Positions 1 to 7,500 of a stretch of DNA of 64,000 nucleotides are shown piece after piece (position 1 is the first letter of the stretch; every line of letters begins with the position of its first letter). The notes under the pieces were generated by a model, which saw only the letters and a list, made by a program, of their open reading frames with translations, had not been told where the DNA came from and searched no databases. The DNA comes from a virus, in IMG/VR virus record IMGVR_UViG_3300006916_000046, positions 25,135 through 89,134 of that record; one strand, 5' to 3'. The translations under genes and the position numbers were made by a program.

Positions 1-1
1 G

Positions 2-202
2 GTTGTTCTTTCTAGAGGACAAACAGAAGGAACAGTTGCTTTTATTCAGGAACAAGCATCTACGGAAACTTCCACCAATCAAGTTAATTATGGTTATATA
101 ACAGAATCACCTTCTCCTTCTCCAGCACCTTCTCCAGCACCTTCTCCAGCACCTTCACCTTCACCACCACCATCTGGAGGAGATTATGGTGGCGGTTACT
201 AA
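2..202 (+). CDS. C-terminal end of a virion protein (5' truncated)
   Basis: An open frame enters from the left edge and stops with TAA at 200-202. The visible 66 residues end in a low-complexity Ser/Pro/Ala tract (repeated SPAP units) and a Gly/Tyr tail. At DNA level the tract is a short tandem repeat of a 12-bp CCTTCTCCAGCA-type unit. A Pro-rich C-terminal tail of this kind is often a flexible linker or surface tail. The next gene is a spike-like beta-helix, so this may be the end of a baseplate hub or tail protein. The family cannot be told from this fragment. Confidence 0.75.
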   Translation, partial: VVLSRGQTEGTVAFIQEQASTETSTNQVNYGYITESPSPSPAPSPAPSPAPSPSPPPSGGDYGGGY

Positions 203-208
203 TAAATA
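201..208 (+). promoter_or_regulatory. T4-type late promoter octamer (AATAAATA)
   Basis: AATAAATA overlaps the preceding stop codon and lies 22 bp before the start at 230. T4-like phages use a TATAAATA-like -10 element with no -35 for late genes. Similar octamers precede most of the large virion genes in this window. It is short and the genome is AT-rich, so single instances are weak evidence. Confidence 0.4.
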
Positions 209-229
209 TTAAAAAGTAATTCTCATTAT

Positions 230-757
230 ATGTCAAAAAAAGAAAATTTTTGGACACAAGTGATTGCTGCAATGAATGGTGCAATGACTTTTGGTGGCCT
301 TAGTCCATCAGGAGATGTGCGTTCTAGCATTGAACTTCAAGGTGCTGATGGAAGACATTTTATAGATTTGTCTGAAGATGGTGTTCGTGAAGGATGGACC
401 ACTATAAATGCTCCAGGTGCAATTCAAATTAATGCAGGAGAAGATTTAGAGAAGGACCAACATGGTATTTTTATTAATACTGAAAATGGTGATATTATTC
501 TTCGAGCAAAAGATGGAAGAATAAGAATTGAAGGAACTGATGTTGAAATTGTAGCATCTAATAATTTTTTGGTAAATGCAGTTGAAGCTGTCAAGATAGA
601 TTCAAAAAATATTACAATTGATGCAGTACAATCACTTAAACTTTTGACAACAGGTGCATTAACAATTGATGGTAAATTAGCTACACAAATTTTATCACCA
701 ATAGTTCATGCAATAACATGTGCTACAGACCCAGAGAAAAAACCAGGAGAAATTTGA
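230..757 (+). CDS. Beta-helical spike-like virion protein
   Basis: 175 aa. After a polar N-terminus (MSKKENFW), residues about 80-160 form a run of short beta-strand-like repeats (GDIILRAKDGRIRIEGTDVE and similar, with alternating hydrophobics and Gly/Asn turns). This resembles the triple-stranded beta-helix at the C-terminus of T4 gp5 and VgrG spikes. The position beside other structural genes and behind a late-promoter octamer fits a tail-spike or baseplate role. That is fold-level inference; no catalytic residues are evident. The next gene starts 12 bp downstream, so the two are co-transcribed. Confidence 0.65.
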   Translation: MSKKENFWTQVIAAMNGAMTFGGLSPSGDVRSSIELQGADGRHFIDLSEDGVREGWTTINAPGAIQINAGEDLEKDQHGIFINTENGDIILRAKDGRIRIEGTDVEIVASNNFLVNAVEAVKIDSKNITIDAVQSLKLLTTGALTIDGKLATQILSPIVHAITCATDPEKKPGEI

Positions 758-769
758 GGAGAAAATAAA

Positions 770-1588
770 ATGGCATTTCAAGCAGATGAATTTTGGGCTT
801 ATGGTGGACAACTTCTTTGTTCAGAACCAAATAAAATACCAATTGCTCTTGGTGTAGGACCAAGTAAAATTATTGGTTCTTCTTACATTCAGGGTCCAGC
901 AATGGTAGGAAGTCCAGATAGATTTCCTAATGTGTATGCAACGATGATGATTGGACCACCAGCACATTCTGGTCCTCAACCTGTTATTCCAGGTGCATTA
1001 TGTTATGGAGTTAATAATCCATATTCACTAGCAGTTTCAGGACCCTCTGCACTTATGGGTCCGGTAGATGCGAATGGTAATATAAGTGCTCAAGGTAATG
1101 TTCAGGCACAGTCTGATGTATTGGCTAAGTGTGGAACAGTATCTTTAACAGAGACATATGCAATTGCAAAGTCCAAAAAAAGTTTTGATATTCCTCATCC
1201 ATCAAAAGAAGGATGGAGATTGAGGCATGTTTGTCCGGAAGGTCCATCTAGTGATGTATATTTTAGAGGAAGAGTTACAAATAAAAAAGAAATTCAACTT
1301 CCATTATATTGGGAAGAACTTGTTGATCCAACAACAATAACGGTCAATTTAACACCAATTGGAGCTCATCAGAATGTAATTGTAAAAAGAATTGCTGATA
1401 ATAAAATTTATCTACAAGCAAATGGTGGGATGCCAATCAATTGCTTCTTTCATGTTTATGCAACTCGTATTGATGGCGAGAGATTAATTCCCGAATATGA
1501 AGGAACTTCACCTGCAGATTATCCAGGTGATAATAGTGGATATTCTATTGCTAGTTACACTTACGACATTCCATCTGGAGAACAATAA
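770..1588 (+). CDS. Virion structural protein with a fibre-tip-like domain
   Basis: 272 aa. A good Shine-Dalgarno (GGAG, 8 nt before ATG) supports the start. The N-terminal half is rich in Gly/Pro and short beta turns. From about residue 135 a conserved-looking block reads FDIPHPSKEGWRLRHVCPEG followed by VYFRGR. Comparable 'HP-K-G-LRH-EGP-VYFRG' blocks occur in many marine phage tail-fibre proteins, usually just before the distal tip. The stop codon directly abuts the ATG of the following repeat-bearing fibre, suggesting translational coupling and co-assembly. Probably a tail fibre or its attachment protein; the exact role is not known. Confidence 0.6.
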   Translation: MAFQADEFWAYGGQLLCSEPNKIPIALGVGPSKIIGSSYIQGPAMVGSPDRFPNVYATMMIGPPAHSGPQPVIPGALCYGVNNPYSLAVSGPSALMGPVDANGNISAQGNVQAQSDVLAKCGTVSLTETYAIAKSKKSFDIPHPSKEGWRLRHVCPEGPSSDVYFRGRVTNKKEIQLPLYWEELVDPTTITVNLTPIGAHQNVIVKRIADNKIYLQANGGMPINCFFHVYATRIDGERLIPEYEGTSPADYPGDNSGYSIASYTYDIPSGEQ

Positions 1589-3226
1589 ATGGCAGATCCT
1601 AATTTAGAGTTTATTAAACTAGATGTATCACCATTACCAGTGATAGAAGATGGTGCTCCTGGTGTTGATATTGACTCATCTGGAATAGCTGTTGTTGGAA
1701 TTATCACTGCAACAACTTTTGTTGGTGATGATATTACAATTGGAACTGGTGTTACTATTAATGACTCTGGAATACATGTAACAGGAGTCATCACTGCAAC
1801 ATCTTTTGTTGGTGATGGTTCTAATGTAACAGGTATTTCAACACTTAACATCACAGGTTATAGTGGTGGTGGAGGAGGAGCATTTTCGTATGATAACACC
1901 ACAAATGTCTTTACAACAAATCTAACATCATTACCAGATAGAGATACTGGTTCTAATAATTTCTTTGTAGGGGCAAATGCGGGAAATCGTATTACAACGG
2001 GTTCTCATAATATAGGAATAGGAACCTCTGCCGGAAATCAACTTACTACTGGAAGTTGTAATAACTTCTTTGGTAATTGTGCAGGAAGATGCAACACCAC
2101 TGGATGCAACAATAACTTCTTTGGTAATCAGGCAGGATACAATAACACCTGTGGATGTCATAATAACTTCTTTGGTTGTTGTGCAGGACACTGCAACACC
2201 ACTGGATGCAACAATAACTTCTTTGGTCGTTATGCAGGATGTCTCAACACCTCTGGAAGTCATAATAACTTCTTTGGTTGTTGTGCAGGAAGATGCACTA
2301 CCGTTGGAAGTTCAAATAACTTCTTTGGTTATCAGGCAGGATATAGAAACTGTAGTGGAGTATTTAATAACTTCTTTGGATATTGTGCAGGATACAACAG
2401 CACCACTGGATGTGGTAATAACTACCTTGGTTATTGGGCAGGAAGATTAAACAGTTGTGGAAAATTTAATAACTTCTTTGGATATCTTGCAGGATGCAGG
2501 AACAGCACTGGATGTTGTAATAACTTCTTTGGATATCAGGCAGGATACAACAACACCACTGGATTTGAAAACAACTTTATTGGTGCTCATGCGGGATGTA
2601 ATAATACCTTTGGGGATTATAATAACTTCCTTGGTACATGTGCAGGAAGATGTAATACCAGTGGAAACCATAATACTGCCATTGGTTGTAATTCAGGATA
2701 CAACAACAGCACTGGAAACAATAATGTTTCAATAGGCCAAAGTGCAGGATGTTTAGTAACCGGTTCCAATAATATTATGATTGGTTGTGGAACTGGTATT
2801 GGTGTGAATGGAATGGGAGACCATACTGGTAGTGATACAATCTATATGGGTAATACTAGTCATACAAAGGCTTGTATTCAAATTGCATGGACAACAAACT
2901 CTGATGTTCGTAACAAGTGTATTTGGGGTAATGTTTCACATGGAAGAGATTTCTTGAGAAACGTAAATCCAATTAAGTATTCATTTAAGAGTAGAGATAC
3001 AGATGAACTTATTGATGAAAAAATGAGATATGGTTTCTGTGCTCAAGAAATTTTATCTCTTGAACTTCCAGAAAATCCAGTTATTACTAATGTAGATAAT
3101 GCAGATAATTATGGTGTCACCCATGAGTATTTGATTCCTATCTTGGTAAATGCTATTAAAGAACTTGATGCAGAAAACAAAGCAATTCTTGCTCGCTTGG
3201 AGGCCCTAGAGAAAGAAAGCCCTTGA
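1589..3226 (+). CDS. Tail fibre with NNFFG repeats and S74 chaperone domain
   Basis: 545 aa. Residues about 1-110 are Gly/Thr/Val-rich beta repeats (GVITATTFVGDD type). About 16 copies of a 17-residue unit follow, NNFFG-xx-AG-xx-NTTG-xx, a YadA-head-like left-handed beta-roll pattern with unusually many Cys. The last ~110 residues (from TTNSDVRNK through NVNPIKYSFK, YGFCAQEI, and a final coiled coil ending ALEKESP) match the peptidase S74 intramolecular chaperone of endosialidase, which trimerises fibres and cleaves itself off. The start abuts the upstream stop codon. Likely a trimeric receptor-binding fibre. The same repeat unit is in the genes at 10438 and 16587. Confidence 0.85.
   Translation: MADPNLEFIKLDVSPLPVIEDGAPGVDIDSSGIAVVGIITATTFVGDDITIGTGVTINDSGIHVTGVITATSFVGDGSNVTGISTLNITGYSGGGGGAFSYDNTTNVFTTNLTSLPDRDTGSNNFFVGANAGNRITTGSHNIGIGTSAGNQLTTGSCNNFFGNCAGRCNTTGCNNNFFGNQAGYNNTCGCHNNFFGCCAGHCNTTGCNNNFFGRYAGCLNTSGSHNNFFGCCAGRCTTVGSSNNFFGYQAGYRNCSGVFNNFFGYCAGYNSTTGCGNNYLGYWAGRLNSCGKFNNFFGYLAGCRNSTGCCNNFFGYQAGYNNTTGFENNFIGAHAGCNNTFGDYNNFLGTCAGRCNTSGNHNTAIGCNSGYNNSTGNNNVSIGQSAGCLVTGSNNIMIGCGTGIGVNGMGDHTGSDTIYMGNTSHTKACIQIAWTTNSDVRNKCIWGNVSHGRDFLRNVNPIKYSFKSRDTDELIDEKMRYGFCAQEILSLELPENPVITNVDNADNYGVTHEYLIPILVNAIKELDAENKAILARLEALEKESP
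1948..2790 (+). repeat. 51-bp tandem repeat array coding for NNFFG units
   Basis: About 16 degenerate tandem copies of a 51-bp unit. The conserved core AATAACTTCTTTGG and the GCAGGA and ACCACTGGA blocks alternate with variable codons. Each copy encodes one 17-residue beta-roll repeat. The phase is always a multiple of three, so copy-number change keeps the reading frame. Confidence 0.85.
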
Positions 3227-3251
3227 CGACCCCATCGCTCTCTGTTATACT
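3223..3251 (+). promoter_or_regulatory. Sigma-70-type promoter
   Basis: TTGACG at 3223-3228 and TATACT at 3246-3251, with a 17-bp spacer. The -35 box overlaps the TGA stop of the fibre gene. It drives the small genes from 3279 on and possibly the tRNA cluster, separating early-type expression from the late fibre operon upstream. Confidence 0.75.
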
Positions 3252-3278
3252 ATATGAGTAATCAAGGAAACCCACCGA

Positions 3279-3461
3279 ATGCAAGACGAGTTTCTCACCC
3301 GTTGTGTTGTTGATCCTACTAAAAGGAAGTTCTATTTGTTTTCAAACGAAGGTGACGAGAAAGTGATTGATTGTGAAACAATGGAACAATTCATGAGCGT
3401 TCTTCAATTTGTTCGTGCTACTTGTAGTGAAGATGTTCTTGCATATTCCAATCCTCTTTGA
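3279..3461 (+). CDS. Small conserved-type cyanophage protein
   Basis: 60 aa, starting 28 bp after a consensus promoter. It has a mixed charge pattern (FLTRCVVDPTKRKFYLFSNEG then an acidic end). I recognise the 'DEFL-V-DP-RKFYLYSNEG' style from small proteins common in marine T4-like phages, but no function is known. No membrane segment or nucleotide motif is visible. Confidence 0.7.
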   Translation: MQDEFLTRCVVDPTKRKFYLFSNEGDEKVIDCETMEQFMSVLQFVRATCSEDVLAYSNPL

Positions 3462-3465
3462 TAAG

Positions 3466-3630
3466 ATGAATGCATATTCTCCAGAGCTTTACAAAGATAT
3501 CCTAGAATGCTATAATTATGAGACCAGAAACCCGACAGTCTATGGAAATGTTATTTGCAGCAAAATGGAATTTACCAAAAGCAGCGAAAAACGCAGGACT
3601 GACCAACAAGGAGATGAAAATTACATTTAA
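3466..3630 (+). CDS. Short ORF, possible 5' part of a frameshifted gene
   Basis: 54 aa from an ATG 4 bp after the previous stop. The first ~19 residues (MNAYSPELYKDILECYNY) look protein-like and the rest reads like out-of-frame sequence. Skipping one base near 3520 would join it to the frame starting at 3518, giving a continuous ~68-aa protein. Either this genome carries a one-base disruption or the two are separate overlapping genes. Confidence 0.4.
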   Translation: MNAYSPELYKDILECYNYETRNPTVYGNVICSKMEFTKSSEKRRTDQQGDENYI

Positions 3631-3673
3631 CGAGTATTGTACTTTTCATCCACCAACATATAAACCTGAATAA
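3518..3673 (+). CDS. Small protein, LPKAAKNAGL type
   Basis: 51 aa from the ATG at 3518. The middle (FAAKWNLPKAAKNAGLTNKE) resembles a helix-turn-helix-like helical pair, and the end is FHPPTYKPE. It looks more gene-like than the overlapping +1 frame. No clear Shine-Dalgarno lies before this ATG, so translation may depend on the upstream ORF at 3466, either by frameshift or reinitiation. Small, possibly DNA-binding; function unknown. Confidence 0.55.
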   Translation: MRPETRQSMEMLFAAKWNLPKAAKNAGLTNKEMKITFNEYCTFHPPTYKPE

Positions 3674-3683
3674 GGTTTTTCTT

Positions 3684-3755
3684 GGGAGTGTCGCATATTG
3701 GTTAATGCCCATGCCTTATAAGCGTGTGAACCGAGTTCAATTCTCGGCATTCCCA
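3684..3755 (+). tRNA. tRNA-Ile (anticodon UAU)
   Basis: A full cloverleaf: acceptor stem GGGAGTG/CATTCCC, D-stem GCAT/ATGC, anticodon stem CATGC/GCGTG with loop CTTATAA (anticodon TAT), T-arm CCGAG-TTCAATT-CTCGG, discriminator A. No CCA is encoded. It reads AUA, a codon common in AT-rich phage genes and rarer in the host. Confidence 0.85.
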
Positions 3756-3758
3756 CTT

Positions 3759-3831
3759 GCTCCTTTAGCTCTCTGGTGAAAGCTCTCTGCTCATAACAGA
3801 AGAAAGGTCAGTTCGATCCTGACAAGGAGCA
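3759..3831 (+). tRNA. tRNA-Met (anticodon CAU)
   Basis: Acceptor stem GCTCCTT/AAGGAGC, T-arm GTCAG-TTCGATC-CTGAC, anticodon loop CTCATAA (CAT). The D-stem has one C-A mismatch and the anticodon stem has one end mismatch. It begins 3 nt after tRNA-Ile. CAU could also be an Ile2 tRNA if C34 is modified to lysidine; elongator Met is the simpler call. Confidence 0.8.
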
Positions 3832-3834
3832 CTC

Positions 3835-3906
3835 GGGTGATTGGCGCAGAGGTAGCGCAGTAGATTTACATTCTATTGGTCACTGGTTCGAATCCAGTAT
3901 CACCCA
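3835..3906 (+). tRNA. tRNA-Val (anticodon UAC)
   Basis: Acceptor stem GGGTGAT/ATCACCC, D-stem GCGC/GCGC, anticodon stem GTAGA/TCTAT with loop TTTACAT (TAC), T-arm ACTGG-TTCGAAT-CCAGT. It lies 3 nt from the preceding tRNA, so the cluster is transcribed together. Confidence 0.88.
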
Positions 3907-3910
3907 CCTT

Positions 3911-4193
3911 GCGAGTATGGTGGAATCGGTAGACACACCAGACTTATGAAAATTGAGCCTCATTTGAGAAATCTTATGAGTGTAACTCCTCAAATTCGGG
4001 GAAACCTGTAAAATGGCAATCCCGAGCCAAGCATCGCAAGATGAAGGTGTAGAGACTAGACGGGGAGCACCTAAACCGAAAGGTATGGTGAAGGGATAGT
4101 CCAGACCACAAACCGTAAGGGCAAGGAAACTTGTAGTGGTAAGAAAATCTGTTGACCATTGCGGTCGTGGGAGTTCAAGTCTCCCTACTCGCA
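3911..4193 (+). tRNA. tRNA-Leu (anticodon UAA) interrupted by a group I intron
   Basis: Exons 3911-3945 and 4144-4193 join to an 85-nt class II tRNA. It has acceptor GCGAGTA/TACTCGC, a D-loop containing GGTAGA, anticodon loop CTTAAAA (UAA), a long variable arm (GACC/GGTC stem) and T-arm GGGAG-TTCAAGT-CTCCC. The interruption falls between U34 and A35, the position of the cyanobacterial and plastid tRNA-Leu(UAA) intron. There is one mismatch at the base of the anticodon stem. No CCA is encoded. Confidence 0.88.
3946..4143 (+). ncRNA. Group I self-splicing intron in tRNA-Leu
   Basis: 198 nt with no ORF. The 5' exon ends in U and pairs with an internal guide (AGACTT with GAGCCT, giving the U-G wobble of P1), and the intron ends in G. 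P7 is visible as GACTA (4054-4058) with TAGTC (4097-4101). Around it are the conserved AGAGACTAGACGG and AAGGGATAGTCC blocks, and between them lies a P8 hairpin with a GAAA loop. AATCCCGAGCC near 4020 fits the Q (P4) element. The core and insertion site match the cyanobacterial tRNA-Leu intron (IC3 type). Confidence 0.85.
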
Positions 4194-4223
4194 TTAAAAT
4201 AAATAAGACAAAACGGTAAGTAT

Positions 4224-4535
4224 ATGTCTTATCAATACAAAATCACCAGTTCATATTGTTGGTATAATAATGGCAGTATGATTGTGAAAATGTATTTCAT
4301 AAATGGCCTTCCATTTACTTTTGATGAACTTCCAGATGGACATTTACGCGATAAAGAATTAATTAAAGAAGCAAATAAATCAATATCTTATGAACCAGAT
4401 GAAATGTATCGATATTCATTTTATCTGATTGATGAAGAAATGCATCCGATGCTTTTTCCTGTTGATTTGGAAAATCCGGAAGATATGCCAGACCAAGAAA
4501 TAGAACTTTGTGATGAGCAAGATTTTATGCGATAA
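4224..4535 (+). CDS. Hypothetical protein, 103 aa
   Basis: Starts 30 bp after the tRNA cluster. Contains aromatic-rich N-terminal strands (YKITSSYCWYNNGSMIVKMYF) and a strongly acidic C-terminal third (DLENPEDMPDQEIELCDEQD). No known motif is recognised. It sits between the tRNAs and a late-promoter octamer, so it probably belongs to the early/tRNA transcript. Confidence 0.65.
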   Translation: MSYQYKITSSYCWYNNGSMIVKMYFINGLPFTFDELPDGHLRDKELIKEANKSISYEPDEMYRYSFYLIDEEMHPMLFPVDLENPEDMPDQEIELCDEQDFMR

Positions 4536-4538
4536 ATA
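4531..4538 (+). promoter_or_regulatory. T4-type late promoter octamer (GATAAATA)
   Basis: GATAAATA overlaps the stop codon of the preceding gene and lies about 30 bp before the 1941-aa virion gene. This is the placement expected of a gp55-dependent late promoter. Confidence 0.5.
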
Positions 4539-4568
4539 AAATATAAGGAATTACTTGCAGAAAATAAA

Positions 4569-7500
4569 ATGGGTCTCTCAAGATTAGAGAATTTTATCAA
4601 GAATGTTCGTGGCAATATTTTGTATGTGAGTCCCAATGATTTGGACTCTACTGATAGTATTGAAAATAGTGGAAATTCACTCACTCGACCATTCAAAACA
4701 ATACAAAGAGCACTGGTTGAAGCATCTAGATTTTCATATCAAAAAGGATTGAATAATGATAGATTCAATCAAACAACTATTTTAGTATATCCTGGTGAGC
4801 ATACTATTGATAATAGGCCTGGATATATTCCTGATGGTTTGGGTACATTTAAAACTAGAAGTGGATTTAACGCTGAAGATTTTACAGCATGGGATGGAAA
4901 CACTGTATATGATTTAAATACCGAGAACAATGCACTATACAAATTAAATAGTGTTCATGGTGGTGTTATTGTTCCTCGTGGTGTATCAATTATTGGTATT
5001 GATTTAAGAAAAACGAAAATAAGACCAAAATATATTCCAAATCCAACTGATAGTAATATTCCAAGTTCTGCCGTGTTCAGATTAACCGGTGGTTCTTATG
5101 TACAAAATTTTACTATTTTAGATGGTGATCCAAATAGCACATCATATAGAGATTATTTGAACAGTGACTTTATTCCTAATTTTTCTCACCATAAATTAAC
5201 CTGTTTTGAATATGTTGATGGTACAAATAATGTAAAAATAAGTGATACTTTCTTAACATATGAATCAACCAGAACAGACCTTGATATGTATTATGAAAAG
5301 GTCGGATTGGTCTATGGTACTGCAAGCGGAAGAGAAATTCAACCAGATTATCCGTCCACTGGTTTAGACATTGAACCTAAAGTTGATGAGTATCGTCTTG
5401 TTGGTCCTACTGGCCAATCTGTAGAAATTTCTGCCATACAAGCAGGTAATGGTGTTGTTGCCACAACAACTATCACAGTTACAACGGCAACTGCAATTGA
5501 TGGTTTAGATGTAGATAATGTTATAGTTATTGATGGATTAGCAGATACAGAATATAATGGAAGATATACTGTTACTGAAAAAATTAATTCAACACAATTT
5601 AAATATATTACAAATAATCCTCCTGTAGACCCAAATCCATCATCAACTGCAACTGCAACAGCATCTATTGTCGTTGATAATATAACATCAGCATCTCCGT
5701 ATATCAATACAATCACATTGAAATCTGTTTATGGAATGTGTGGTGTTCTTGCAGATGGATCAAAATCTTCAGGATTTAAATCAATTGTTATTTCGGAATT
5801 TTCAGGTATCTCTCTTCAGAAAGATGAAAATGCCTTTGTAAAATTTAATAAGACCAGTGGTGTATACGAAGATACTACAATTCCTGGTAATGAGAACTTA
5901 AGTTCTGATATAGATGCAGTTTATAAACCAGCATATTCAAATTTCCATATTAAAGGAACTGGAGATACTTATATTCAAGCAGTATCTTGTTTTGCTATCG
6001 GTTTTTCAGAGCAATTTGTTTCTATTGATGGAGCAAATTTATCGTTAAGTAATTGTAATTCAAATTTTGGAGCTAAATCATTATCTTCATCTGGTTTCAA
6101 AAATACTGCAACAAGTACTGAAGATTTAGGATACATTTCTCATATTCTTCCACCAAGAGAAGTGGATGAAGATGAAATTAGTGTATCTTTTGCTCCGATT
6201 GATATTAAAACTACTATTGGAATTGGTACAACTAATGAAAGATTATATTTGTATGATCAAAAAAATGTAGACTCTATACCATCAAGTGAGTTCAATGGAT
6301 ATAAAATTGGTGCAAAAGCATCTGATAAACTTTATATTTTAACCTCAAATGGTGAGCAAAAGGTAGAGCATTTTTCAAGAATTGTAATGTCTAATTCTCA
6401 GTCTAGTTCTGAAAAAGTATTTAATGTTCTCAAAACAAATGTTGGTATCAATAGTATTGTTTCTAATACCATTACATTAACAGAAAATCATACTTTCCAG
6501 AATGCAGAATCGGTGAGAGTTATCAGTGAAGATGGTTCTCTTCCAGATGGAATAGAATCAAACACCGTATATTATGCAATTACCTCTGGAGTAGATCCTG
6601 ACGAGATTAAACTTGCGAGTAGTGAAGCTAATGCAAGAACTTTAAGTGCGATTTCATTTAATAATTTTGGAGGTTCTTTAAAGATTGTCAGTAGGGTATC
6701 TGATAAAAAATCTGGTGATGTTGGCCACCCAATCCAATATGATACTGGTTCTAGTCAATGGTATATTAAGGTAGCAACTGCTAATACAGAGAACTTAATT
6801 TATTCAAATGTAATTGTTGGTTTAGGAACAACTGCATTTAATAATGACGCATCACCTAAAACATATGTGAAGAGAACACCTGATAATAGGCAATTAAAGG
6901 ATTCAATTTATCGTCTTCGTTATGTTATACCTGAAGTTGATTCAACAGTGGCAAAACCACCATCTATTGGAGCAGTTATTCAAGAATCAAGTACTTCAAT
7001 TGGTAGCACAGCAATAGAAGTAGGAAAATATTTTGGTTCCGGCACACTGACTAATTCAAATCAATTAAGAAATTTTAAAATTATATCTGATGTTTCATGG
7101 GATACTGAATTAGCATATTTCACAACAGAAGTTCCACACAAGTTGAATGTGGGATCACAAGTTCAAATTAATAATGTAAAGAGCACCTTGAATGTTGCTG
7201 GAGTAGGAAATTCAGGATTTAATAGAACTTATTCTGTTGTTGGGGTAGGAAGTGCTAAACAATTTAGTGTAGGATTATCAACAGATCCAGGATCTTTTAC
7301 GAGTGATATTACAGTAAGAGATACAAATCTTCCAAACTTCTCAAGAAAAAGATATAGAAATACTTATTATGTGCAAAATGTTGAAGAAGTTCAAGAATAT
7401 ATTAGTGGAGTTCAACCTGGAGTTTATTATCTAACAGTTTTGAATTCTACTAATTCTCCATCAATATCACCATTCACTGGAGAAAGTTTCTCTCAACCAA

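Noticed and set aside
1931-2735. ORFs in other frames of the repeat arrays
   Set aside because: The 51-bp repeat keeps all frames open by periodicity; the translations are monotonous. The same applies to arrays at 13750-15640 and 16780-19080.
3684-4193. tRNA cluster as an integration (att) site
   Set aside because: No integrase, no repeated tRNA 3' end in the window, and the gene set is that of a lytic T4-like phage.
3880-4194. Minus-strand ORF over the tRNA-Val and tRNA-Leu genes
   Set aside because: It is opposite structured tRNA and intron sequence.
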